From Kosakonia pseudosacchari (GTDB lineage: Bacteria; Pseudomonadota; Gammaproteobacteria; Enterobacterales; Enterobacteriaceae), in contig NZ_FXWP01000010.1 of assembly GCF_900184035.1 (NCBI RefSeq), positions 372,001-436,000 of the forward strand: a stretch of DNA of 64,000 nucleotides. The letters are read 5' to 3'. Below the pieces are notes generated by a model. It worked only from the letters and a program-made list of their open reading frames with translations. It did not search any database and was not told the DNA's origin. Shown here piece by piece: positions 56,858 through 64,000 of the stretch (position 1 is the first letter of the stretch; each line of letters starts with the position of its first letter). The position numbers were made by a program, and so were the translations under genes.

Positions 56858-58836
56858 ACCGACGTGTTTCGCCTTTCCCGGCGTTGCTGCTGACGGTGCT
56901 GTTTATCACTGCCGCCGCGCTTACCTGGAACAATTTAACCGTCGCCTTGCCGCGTGCGCAGTGGGCGCAGGCATTCGTCGCGCCGGACATCAACTTTATC
57001 GATCAGATGCTGTTTCACTACAGCCTGTTGCCGCGTCTGGTGATTTCTCTGTTGGTTGGTGCCGGGCTTGGTCTGGTCGGTGTGCTGTTTCAGCAGGTGC
57101 TGCGTAACCCGCTTGCCGAACCGACCACGCTCGGTGTGGCGACCGGCGCGCAATTGGGCATTACCGTGACCACGCTGTGGGCGATCCCCGGTGTGCTGGC
57201 TTCACAGTTTGCCGCGCTTGCCGGGGCATGTGCGGTCGGTGCGCTGGTGTTTGGCGTTGCCTGGGGCAAGCGTTTGTCGCCAGTGACGTTGATCCTCGCC
57301 GGTCTGGTGGTGAGCTTGTATTGCGGGGCGATTAACCAGTTGCTGGCGCTGTTCCATCACGATCAGCTGCAAAGCATGTTTTTATGGAGCACCGGGACGC
57401 TAACGCAAACCGACTGGAGCATCGTGCAGCGCTTGTGGCCGCAGCTGCTTGGCTGTGCGGTGTTAACGTTGCTGCTGTTGCGCCCGCTGACGCTGATGGG
57501 GCTGGATGACGGCGTTGCGCGAAATCTTGGCCTGGCATTGTCGCTGGCGCGTCTGGCAGCGCTGACGCTGGCGATTGCGCTGAGTGCGTTACTGGTCAAT
57601 GCGGTCGGCATTATCGGTTTTATCGGCCTGTTTGCACCGCTGTTGGCGAAAATGCTCGGTGCGCGTCGTTTGTTGTCACGCCTGCTGCTGGCACCACTGA
57701 TTGGCGCGCTGATCCTCTGGCTTTCCGATCAAGTGATCTGGTGGCTGACACGCGTATGGATGGAGGTTTCCACCGGTTCGATTACCGCGCTGATTGGTGC
57801 GCCGCTGTTGCTGTGGCTGTTGCCGCGTCTGCGCAGTATGAGCGCTCCGGCAATGAACGCCGGGGATAACGTGGCCGCTGAGCGTCAGCAGGTACAGTGG
57901 TTTGCGTTGGGTGGCTTAGTGCTCCTGTTGCTGGCGATGGGGTTAGCACTGACCTTCGGGCGTGACGCGGCAGGCTGGCACTTCGCAAGCGGTCAGTTGC
58001 TTGAGGAACTGATGCCGTGGCGCTGGCCGCGCATTGTCGCGGCGCTTACCGCTGGCGTGATGCTGGCGGTGGCGGGCTGTATTATTCAGCGCCTGACCGG
58101 TAATCCGATGGCCAGCCCGGAAGTGCTGGGCATAAGCTCAGGCGCGGCGTTTGGCGTAGTGTTAATGCTGTTCTTCGTACCGGGTAACGCGTTTGGCTGG
58201 TTGATGCCTGCCGGTAGTCTGGGCGCGGCGATGACGCTACTGATCATTATGGTTGCCGCCGGTCGCGGCGGATTTTCACCGCACCGAATGCTGCTGGCGG
58301 GGATGGCGCTCAGCACCGCGTTCACCATGCTGCTGATGATGCTGCAGGCAAGTGGCGACCCGCGTATGGCGACGATCCTGACGTGGATCTCCGGGAGTAC
58401 TTATAACGCCTCTGCTGAGCAGGTCTGGCGTACCGGAGCGATGATGGTCCTTTTGCTGGCGCTGACACCGCTGTGTCGTCGCTGGTTAATGATCTTGCCG
58501 CTCGGCGGTGATACCGCGCGTTCGGTCGGGATGGCGTTGACATCGTCGCGCGTCGGCCTGCTGTTACTGGCGGCAGCGCTCACGGCAACAGCGACGATGA
58601 CCATTGGCCCGCTGAGTTTTGTTGGCCTGATGGCTCCGCATATCGCGCGGATGATGGGTTTTCGGCGCACGATGCCGCATATGGTGATTTCGGCGCTGGT
58701 GGGGGGATTACTTCTGGTGTTTGCCGACTGGTGCGGACGGATGCTGCTGTTTCCGTTTCAGATCCCTGCCGGGTTGCTGTCGACCTTTATCGGCGCGCCG
58801 TACTTTATCTATTTGCTGAGAAAGCAGAGCCGCTAA
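56854..58836 (+). CDS. fhuB: Ferric hydroxamate permease FhuB (double-length)
   Basis: FhuB is the inner-membrane permease; unlike most relatives it is a fused pair of BtuC/FecD-type halves. The start at 56854 overlaps the fhuD stop (ATGA), giving 660 residues as in E. coli. Both halves show the duplicated motifs: NPLAEPTTLGVATGAQLG and GNPMASPEVLGISSGAAFG, NAVGIIGFIGLFAPLLAKM and GPLSFVGLMAPHIARMM. About twenty hydrophobic helices are visible. Last gene of the operon. Confidence 0.97.
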   Translation: MNRRVSPFPALLLTVLFITAAALTWNNLTVALPRAQWAQAFVAPDINFIDQMLFHYSLLPRLVISLLVGAGLGLVGVLFQQVLRNPLAEPTTLGVATGAQLGITVTTLWAIPGVLASQFAALAGACAVGALVFGVAWGKRLSPVTLILAGLVVSLYCGAINQLLALFHHDQLQSMFLWSTGTLTQTDWSIVQRLWPQLLGCAVLTLLLLRPLTLMGLDDGVARNLGLALSLARLAALTLAIALSALLVNAVGIIGFIGLFAPLLAKMLGARRLLSRLLLAPLIGALILWLSDQVIWWLTRVWMEVSTGSITALIGAPLLLWLLPRLRSMSAPAMNAGDNVAAERQQVQWFALGGLVLLLLAMGLALTFGRDAAGWHFASGQLLEELMPWRWPRIVAALTAGVMLAVAGCIIQRLTGNPMASPEVLGISSGAAFGVVLMLFFVPGNAFGWLMPAGSLGAAMTLLIIMVAAGRGGFSPHRMLLAGMALSTAFTMLLMMLQASGDPRMATILTWISGSTYNASAEQVWRTGAMMVLLLALTPLCRRWLMILPLGGDTARSVGMALTSSRVGLLLLAAALTATATMTIGPLSFVGLMAPHIARMMGFRRTMPHMVISALVGGLLLVFADWCGRMLLFPFQIPAGLLSTFIGAPYFIYLLRKQSR

Positions 58837-58842
58837 AAGAGC

Positions 58843-58864
58843 GCCTCTCCCGTCGGGGAGAGGC
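58843..58864. repeat. Short palindromic repeat between fhuB and hemL
   Basis: GCCTCTCC/GGAGAGGC with a CGTCGG loop, between the convergent fhuB and hemL stops. It resembles the CCCTCTCCC/GGGAGAGGG palindrome at 14259-14280. No strong U-run follows on either side (CTTTGCG on plus, GCTCTTTTA on minus). Confidence 0.55.
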
Positions 58865-58872
58865 TTTGCGAA

Positions 58873-60153
58873 TTACAATTTGGCGAATGCGCGACGCGCG
58901 GCATCGATGGTGTTATCAATGTCCTCTTCACTGTGCGCAACCGACATAAAGCCCGCTTCAAACGCTGACGGTGCCAGATAAACGCCTTCTTCCAGCATCA
59001 GATGGAAGAAGCGTTTAAAACGTTCAACGTCGCACTTCACCACATCCTGGTAGCTGGTCACGCTATCGGCATCGGTAAAGAACAGACCAAACATCCCGCC
59101 GACATGGTTGACCACCAGCGGAATGCCGGCGTCCTGCGCGGCTTCAAGCAGGCCGTTGGCCAGTTGCGTGGTCAGCTCGGTCAGCGTGGCGTGAATGCCC
59201 GGTTGGGCAACTTCGGTTAAACAGGCATAGCCCGCCGCCATGGCAATCGGGTTACCGGAGAGCGTACCGGCCTGGTAGACCGGGCCGGTAGGTGCCAGCG
59301 CGTCCATCACCTCGCGACGCCCGCCGAATGCGCCAACTGGCATGCCGCCGCCGATGATTTTGCCAAGGCAGGTCAGATCCGGTGTGACACCGTAATAATC
59401 CTGCGCACCCGCCAGCGCGACGCGGAAACCGGTCATCACTTCATCAATAATCAGCAACGCGCCAAATTCATCGCACAGCGTGCGCAGGCCTGGCAGGAAT
59501 TCCGGCAGCGGCGGCACACAGTTCATGTTTCCAGCCACCGGCTCAACGATAATGCAGGCGATCTCCTGCGGATATTGCTCAAACGCCGCGCGTACCGAGC
59601 TGAGATCGTTATAGGTGCAGGTGAGGGTATGTTTAGCGAAATCGGCCGGGACGCCCGGTGAGTTCGGCTGGCCCAGGGTTAACGCGCCGGAACCGGCTTT
59701 CACCAGCAGGCAGTCGGCGTGACCGTGGTAGCAGCCTTCGAATTTGATGATCTTATCGCGGCCGGTAAACCCGCGCGCCAGACGAATGGCGCTCATCGTC
59801 GCTTCGGTACCGGAGTTCACCATGCGCACCATATCCATGGTCGGCACCAGCTCAGTGACCAGCTCCGCCATTTTGACTTCCATTTCGGTAGGTGCGCCGA
59901 AGCTCAGGCCGCGGCTGGCGGCTTCAATCACCGCGTTGCGAATCGCCGGATGGTTGTGACCGAGCACCATGGGCCCCCAGGATCCGACGTAATCGATATA
60001 GGCTTTGCCGTCGACATCATACAAATAAGCACCGTCAGCACGCTCGATAAACAGCGGCGTACCGCCCACGCCGGTAAAGGCGCGTACGGGTGAGTTCACA
60101 CCGCCCGGGATAAGCTCACGCGCTGCGTTATAGAGGTTTTCAGACTTACTCAT
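58873..60153 (-). CDS. hemL: Glutamate-1-semialdehyde 2,1-aminomutase HemL
   Basis: HemL makes 5-aminolevulinate from glutamate-1-semialdehyde in the C5 heme pathway, using pyridoxal phosphate. The PLP lysine is in [18 protein letters not shown]. The segments [29 protein letters not shown] and [10 protein letters not shown] are typical. The ATG at 60153 ([14 protein letters not shown]) has AGGA nine bases upstream and gives 426 residues, the E. coli length; the ATG nine bases earlier is directly against that site. Confidence 0.97.
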   Translation of the reverse strand: MSKSENLYNAARELIPGGVNSPVRAFTGVGGTPLFIERADGAYLYDVDGKAYIDYVGSWGPMVLGHNHPAIRNAVIEAASRGLSFGAPTEMEVKMAELVTELVPTMDMVRMVNSGTEATMSAIRLARGFTGRDKIIKFEGCYHGHADCLLVKAGSGALTLGQPNSPGVPADFAKHTLTCTYNDLSSVRAAFEQYPQEIACIIVEPVAGNMNCVPPLPEFLPGLRTLCDEFGALLIIDEVMTGFRVALAGAQDYYGVTPDLTCLGKIIGGGMPVGAFGGRREVMDALAPTGPVYQAGTLSGNPIAMAAGYACLTEVAQPGIHATLTELTTQLANGLLEAAQDAGIPLVVNHVGGMFGLFFTDADSVTSYQDVVKCDVERFKRFFHLMLEEGVYLAPSAFEAGFMSVAHSEEDIDNTIDAARRAFAKL

Positions 60154-60323
60154 GCTTTTCATTCCTGGTTCGTGGAAAAATCAATGCCGGTCATTCTATG
60201 TGATTACGGGAATGTTATGAAAGTTTTGCCCCGGTGAAACGACATATTTTGCAGGGATTTTGCCCGCGACGCGGCGGCACTTGCCGGGTAAAATGCCCCT
60301 TTTGTATTACTTATCGAAAACCC

Positions 60324-61730
60324 ATGTCAGCACAAATCCCTTCATTTGAACAACAGCAGGTTGAGCAACGGCGACGCCGCAACATCATGCGCCAGATGCT
60401 GCAACGCGATAAAACGCCACTGGCGATTTTGCTGGTTGCCGCCGTCGCGGGCGCCGTCACAGGATTGGTCGGCGTATTTTTTGAAAAAGCCGTGAACGCG
60501 GTGTTGAACGCACGGATTGGCGCGCTGGCGCAGGTGGCGGACAGCGCACTGGTGTGGCCGCTGGCCTTTATTGGCTCGGCAGTGCTGGCGATGATGGGCT
60601 ATTTTCTGGTGCGTCGGTTCGCGCCTGAGGCTGGCGGTTCGGGCATTCCGGAAATTGAAGGTGCGCTGGAGGAGCTGCGTCCGGTGCGCTGGTGGCGGGT
60701 CTTACCGGTTAAGTTTTTCGGCGGGATGGGAACGCTTGGCGCGGGCATGGTGCTGGGTCGGGAAGGGCCAACTGTGCAGATCGGCGGCAATATCGGGCGC
60801 ATGATGAGCGATCTGTTTCGCCTGCGCAGCGGTGAAGCGCGTCATACGTTGCTGGCGACCGGCGCGGCAGCCGGGCTTTCCGCCGCGTTTAACGCGCCGC
60901 TGGCCGGCATTCTTTTCATCATAGAAGAGATGCGTTCGCAGTTTCACTACAACCTGATCTCGATTAAAGCGGTGTTCACCGGCGTGATTATGTCGAGCAT
61001 TGTCTTTCGCGTGTTTAACGGCGAGGCGGCGGTCATTGATGTCGGTAAGCTCAGCAATGCGCCGGTGAATACGCTGTGGCTTTATCTGCTGTTGGGCATG
61101 ATTTTTGGCGCGATCGGGCCGCTATTTAACACGCTGGTGTTGCGCACCCAGGATCTGTTTCAGCGTATCCACGGCGGGCATACCGGGAAATGGGTGTTGG
61201 TTGGCGGTGTCATCGGCGGCGGCTGCGGCGTTCTTGGCTTGATTGCGCCCGCGCTCTCCGGCGGCGGTTTTGCGCTTATCCCGATTGCGACCGCTGGCAA
61301 TTATACCGTTGGCGCATTGCTGTTTATTTTCCTTATTCGTGTGGCAACCACATTACTCTGTTTTAGTTCCGGTGCGCCTGGCGGCATTTTTGCGCCGATG
61401 CTGGCGCTTGGCACGGTATTAGGCATGGCGTTTGGCAGCGCGAGCGCAGCGATTTTTCCGCATTATCAGCTCGACGCGGGAACGTTCGCGATCGCCGGAA
61501 TGGGGGCATTACTGGCCGCTTCGCTGCGGGCGCCGCTGACCGGGATCGTGCTGGTTCTGGAAATGACTGACAATTATCAGCTTATTTTGCCAATGATCAT
61601 TACCTGTCTTGGTGCGACACTGTTAGCACAGTTTTTAGGCGGAAAACCGCTCTATTCCGCGATCCTGGCACGTACGCTTGCCAGGCAGGATGCGGCTCGC
61701 GAAAGTGAGTTGCCGCGGGAGAATACTTGA
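60324..61730 (+). CDS. clcA: H+/Cl- exchange transporter ClcA
   Basis: ClcA exchanges two chloride ions for one proton and supports extreme acid resistance. The ATG at 60324 gives 468 residues (E. coli 473); the longer open frame upstream is not conserved. Selectivity filter motifs are [20 protein letters not shown] (gating Glu) and [14 protein letters not shown]; the proton Glu is in [10 protein letters not shown]. The C-terminus ([15 protein letters not shown], ending RENT) matches E. coli. Divergent from hemL over 170 bases and followed by erpA. Confidence 0.95.
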   Translation: MSAQIPSFEQQQVEQRRRRNIMRQMLQRDKTPLAILLVAAVAGAVTGLVGVFFEKAVNAVLNARIGALAQVADSALVWPLAFIGSAVLAMMGYFLVRRFAPEAGGSGIPEIEGALEELRPVRWWRVLPVKFFGGMGTLGAGMVLGREGPTVQIGGNIGRMMSDLFRLRSGEARHTLLATGAAAGLSAAFNAPLAGILFIIEEMRSQFHYNLISIKAVFTGVIMSSIVFRVFNGEAAVIDVGKLSNAPVNTLWLYLLLGMIFGAIGPLFNTLVLRTQDLFQRIHGGHTGKWVLVGGVIGGGCGVLGLIAPALSGGGFALIPIATAGNYTVGALLFIFLIRVATTLLCFSSGAPGGIFAPMLALGTVLGMAFGSASAAIFPHYQLDAGTFAIAGMGALLAASLRAPLTGIVLVLEMTDNYQLILPMIITCLGATLLAQFLGGKPLYSAILARTLARQDAARESELPRENT

Positions 61731-61753
61731 ACGATTTAGTAGCGTATTGGATA

Positions 61754-61778
61754 ATAGCTGAAAAGGTCGGGTTACTAT
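61754..61778 (+). promoter_or_regulatory. Possible IscR-type site upstream of erpA
   Basis: A 25-base stretch begins ATAGCTGA and ends TTACTAT, matching both outer parts of the IscR type 1 pattern (16 of 25 positions), but the inner half-sites are poorly kept. It is 33 bases before the erpA ATG. E. coli erpA is IscR-controlled, which is the main reason to note it. Confidence 0.3.
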
Positions 61779-61811
61779 TTGACCAGATCGCAGTATCAAC
61801 GGGAGCAAGAC

Positions 61812-62156
61812 ATGAGTGATGACGTAGCGTTGCCGCTGCAGTTTACCGACGCGGCAGCCAACAAAGTAAAAAACCTGATTGCGGACGAAGATAACCCAAA
61901 TCTGAAGCTGCGTGTCTACATCACCGGTGGTGGTTGCAGCGGCTTCCAGTATGGTTTTACCTTTGACGATCAAATCAACGATGGTGATATGACCATTGAG
62001 AAGCAGGGCGTTGGCCTGGTGGTTGATCCGATGAGCCTGCAATATCTGGTTGGTGGTTCAGTCGACTACACCGAAGGTCTGGAAGGTTCCCGCTTTGTGG
62101 TGACTAACCCGAACGCGACCAGCACCTGTGGTTGCGGTTCTTCATTCAGTATTTAA
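61812..62156 (+). CDS. erpA: A-type iron-sulfur cluster carrier ErpA
   Basis: ErpA delivers [4Fe-4S]/[2Fe-2S] clusters to targets, including IspG/IspH of isoprenoid synthesis. The three cluster cysteines are seen in [11 protein letters not shown] and [11 protein letters not shown]. The ATG at 61812 with GGGAG eight bases upstream gives 114 residues, identical in length to E. coli. Single gene between clcA and a bidirectional terminator. Confidence 0.97.
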   Translation: MSDDVALPLQFTDAAANKVKNLIADEDNPNLKLRVYITGGGCSGFQYGFTFDDQINDGDMTIEKQGVGLVVDPMSLQYLVGGSVDYTEGLEGSRFVVTNPNATSTCGCGSSFSI

Positions 62157-62173
62157 CCAATCCCATCGTGCAT

Positions 62174-62203
62174 AAAAAAGCCGTGTCACTGACACGGCTT
62201 TTT
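62174..62203. terminator. Bidirectional terminator between erpA and yadS
   Basis: AAAAGCCGTGTC/GACACGGCTTTT with an ACT loop; flanked by A-run and T-run, so it can stop transcripts from both convergent genes. Confidence 0.92.
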
Positions 62204-62204
62204 G

Positions 62205-62828
62205 TTATCTGCCTGATTCATCAAGCGCAAACGTGGGTAACTTCAGGTGCCAGCGAATCGCCGCCAGCCTGATAACCAGCGTGACCACCATGCCCATCAT
62301 ACTTGCCGTTTCCAGCGGTATGGCAAAAAAGTGATACGCCGTCGCATGCACAATGCCACCCGCAATACAGGCGGTGGCGTAGATTTCGGTACGCAGGATC
62401 ATCGGCACTTCGCGTGCCAGCACGTCCCGGATAATCCCGCCGCCAACGCCCGTAACGACGCCCATACAAATCGCCACCAGCGGGCCGGTTTCGGCGAGAA
62501 AGGCTTTATTCACGCCGATGCCGACAAACACCGCCAGCCCGACGGCATCCAGTACCGGTAATATCCATTTCGGCAAGCGACGCGGCTGACGCACCAGCAC
62601 AATGGTTAGCATGCAGGTCACCATCGCCACCACTAAATCCGTTGGATCTTTAACCCAGAACACCGGGCCGTGCGCCAGCGCCATATCGCGGATCGTCCCA
62701 CCACCAACGGCGGTGACCACGCCGAGTACCAGCACACCAAACGGATCCATTCGCAGTTTTCCCGCCAGCAGAACGCCTGAAATCGCAAATACGGCGGTGC
62801 CGATAATATCCAGCCAGTAAACCAGCAT
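62205..62828 (-). CDS. yadS: TRIC-family (UPF0126) inner-membrane protein YadS
   Basis: YadS belongs to the bacterial TRIC cation-channel superfamily/UPF0126, with about seven hydrophobic helices. Two internal repeats are evident, each with a glycine-rich kink: VVTAVGGGTIRDMAL and VVTGVGGGIIRDVLA. The 207 residues equal E. coli. Its physiological substrate is not settled. It lies 14 bases after btuF, giving the minus-strand operon mtnN-btuF-yadS. Confidence 0.93.
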   Translation of the reverse strand: MLVYWLDIIGTAVFAISGVLLAGKLRMDPFGVLVLGVVTAVGGGTIRDMALAHGPVFWVKDPTDLVVAMVTCMLTIVLVRQPRRLPKWILPVLDAVGLAVFVGIGVNKAFLAETGPLVAICMGVVTGVGGGIIRDVLAREVPMILRTEIYATACIAGGIVHATAYHFFAIPLETASMMGMVVTLVIRLAAIRWHLKLPTFALDESGR

Positions 62829-62842
62829 GGTGAATTCCCCGG

Positions 62843-63643
62843 TTATTTCACCTGCGCAAGGGCAGTGCAGAGTTGTTGAGCGGCGAGGATAATACGCGGG
62901 CTTGCCCGTTCAAACCAGTCACCGTGCAGAGAAATAATCGGTACATTGAGCTGGTTTCGCCAGAACTGTTCGATTCGCGGGATCTCTTTTTCATCACCTG
63001 CCACCACAATCGCCTGCGGCTGGCGCGCCAGCACCTGTTCACGGCTCACTTGTGGCCACGGTACGCGGCTGGCGGCAAAGATATTTTCCCCTCCGCACAA
63101 CTCCAGCACCTGGTTTTGAATCGAGCCTTTTCCGCTGGTAAACAGCGGCTGCGCGCCAAATTGCAGGAACACACGCTTTTTCGGCAGGCTGGCGTAGCGG
63201 GTTTTCAATTCGTGGTACTGAGAAAGCAGCTTCTGCGCCGCTTGTTCTGCCTGCTGCGGATGCGGGCTGTATGCTTTGAGCTTACGCAGCGTCTCGATGA
63301 CCTGCTCAATGGTGATCGCATCAACCCACATCACGGTGATACCGAACTGCTTGAGCTGATTTACCTGGCGTTCGGTATTGCCGCCGCGCCAGGCCAGTAC
63401 CAGATCCGGTTTCAGCGCGACAATACGTTCCAGATTGATCCCTTGCCAGCTTGCCACCTGCTCAATTTTCGCGGCTTGTGGCGGGTAGTCGGAATAGCTG
63501 CTGACGCCGACAGGGGTAATGCCCGCAGCGAAAAGCAGTTCAGTATTGGCTGGCGAAAGTGAGATAACACGCGGTGCGGCGAAAATCCACGCCGGAAGCA
63601 GAATAAGCAGGGCGGCAAGCGCCCTGAAAAGAGAGTTAGCCAC
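62843..63643 (-). CDS. btuF: Vitamin B12-binding periplasmic protein BtuF (GTG start)
   Basis: BtuF binds cobalamin in the periplasm and passes it to BtuCD. The start is GTG at 63643 ([15 protein letters not shown]), overlapping the mtnN stop by eight bases, and gives 266 residues as in E. coli; ATG at 63670 lies inside mtnN. The signal peptide ends near IFAAPRV. The class III fold shows [32 protein letters not shown] and the conserved C-terminal [17 protein letters not shown]. Translational coupling to mtnN is likely. Confidence 0.95.
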   Translation of the reverse strand: MANSLFRALAALLILLPAWIFAAPRVISLSPANTELLFAAGITPVGVSSYSDYPPQAAKIEQVASWQGINLERIVALKPDLVLAWRGGNTERQVNQLKQFGITVMWVDAITIEQVIETLRKLKAYSPHPQQAEQAAQKLLSQYHELKTRYASLPKKRVFLQFGAQPLFTSGKGSIQNQVLELCGGENIFAASRVPWPQVSREQVLARQPQAIVVAGDEKEIPRIEQFWRNQLNVPIISLHGDWFERASPRIILAAQQLCTALAQVK

Positions 63644-64000
63644 GCGCCAGTTTCTGCACCAGGGTTTCAACCATCAGGCTGGATTGCTTCGCAGCCACCA
63701 CCAGGAATTCGTCAAAGCTCAGATGGGATTGCTGGTCCGCCACGTCGGAAATAGCGCGGACCACCACAAACGGCACGCCAAAGTTATGGCAAACGTGCGC
63801 GATGGCGGTCGCTTCCATCTCAACGGCGATCGCTTGCGGAAAGTTGTGGCGGATTTTCGCCAGACCGTCGGCACCGTTAATAAAGGCGTCGCCACTGACG
63901 ATAAGGCCGCGTACGGCGTGCAGGTTCAGCTCGCCAATGCAGGCTTCTGCTGCGGCAACCAGTTTGTCATCCGCTTTGAAACCTGCCGGGCAGCCGGGTA
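63636..64000 (-). CDS. mtnN: 5'-methylthioadenosine/S-adenosylhomocysteine nucleosidase MtnN (N-terminal part outside window)
   Basis: MtnN (Pfs) cleaves adenine from 5'-methylthioadenosine, S-adenosylhomocysteine and 5'-deoxyadenosine; it recycles the by-product of SpeE and feeds autoinducer-2 formation. The window holds only about the last 121 of 232 codons, from [13 protein letters not shown] to the end. The conserved [23 protein letters not shown] (Met-Glu ribose contact) and [20 protein letters not shown] (catalytic Asp) are present. It is followed by an overlapping btuF. The gene start lies beyond base 64000. Confidence 0.96.
   Translation of the reverse strand, partial: PGCPAGFKADDKLVAAAEACIGELNLHAVRGLIVSGDAFINGADGLAKIRHNFPQAIAVEMEATAIAHVCHNFGVPFVVVRAISDVADQQSHLSFDEFLVVAAKQSSLMVETLVQKLARG

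Overview
The window is one continuous stretch of a chromosome from the order Enterobacterales, family Enterobacteriaceae. Almost every protein matches, in order and orientation, the Escherichia coli chromosome from secA to mtnN. It is not E. coli itself: the yacH position between lpd and acnB holds a traT-like lipoprotein gene and an unrecognised gene, a GH43 glycosidase/transporter pair sits between ampE and aroP, and the E. coli yadC-yadN fimbrial cluster, yadD and yadI are absent. This pattern points to the Enterobacter/Kosakonia/Klebsiella side of the family; the genus cannot be fixed from the sequence alone. No rRNA, tRNA, CRISPR array, insertion sequence, phage or integrase gene was seen. 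(Statements about E. coli sequences, lengths and gene order are from memory; nothing was searched.)

Layout. 1-10 kb: secA (5' end cut by the window), mutT, the minus-strand yacG-zapD-coaE block, guaC, the type IV pilus-like hofC-hofB-ppdD operon and nadC. 10-16 kb: ampD-ampE (cell-wall recycling and beta-lactamase signalling), then an accessory GH43/GPH pair probably for arabino-oligosaccharides, then aroP with a double TyrR box. 16-29 kb: pdhR-aceE-aceF-lpd with Cra-like and PdhR operators and a structured aceE leader, the traT/unknown gene pair, acnB, yacL. 29-36 kb: yacC-speE-speD, cueO with a textbook CueR promoter, gcd and hpt. 36-46 kb: can, ABC exporter yadGH, yadE, panD/panC/panB, folK-pcnB-gluQ-dksA. 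46-64 kb: sfsA, thpR, hrpB, mrcB, the Fur-controlled ferrichrome system fhuACDB, hemL, clcA, erpA, yadS, btuF, and mtnN (cut by the window end).

Functional themes. Entry to the TCA cycle (pdh complex, acnB), pantothenate/CoA supply (panBCD, coaE), spermidine synthesis (speED), metal handling (cueO, fhu, btuF, erpA), murein synthesis and recycling (mrcB, ampDE) and RNA/transcription control (pcnB, dksA, hrpB, thpR) are all housekeeping.

The less ordinary content is: (1) the lpd-acnB interval with a chromosomal TraT and a cysteine-free protein of about 477 residues with no recognised domain; (2) a 17-bp RNA stem in the aceE leader containing two adjacent G-U pairs; (3) the AUU start codon of pcnB; (4) a FhuA whose loop-4 region lacks the cysteine-bearing phage-receptor segment of E. 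coli; (5) an enlarged Met/His-rich copper insert in CueO; (6) the GH43/GPH island. I do not see a multi-gene system that is clearly undescribed. The unknown gene at 24568-26001 is the best candidate for new biology.
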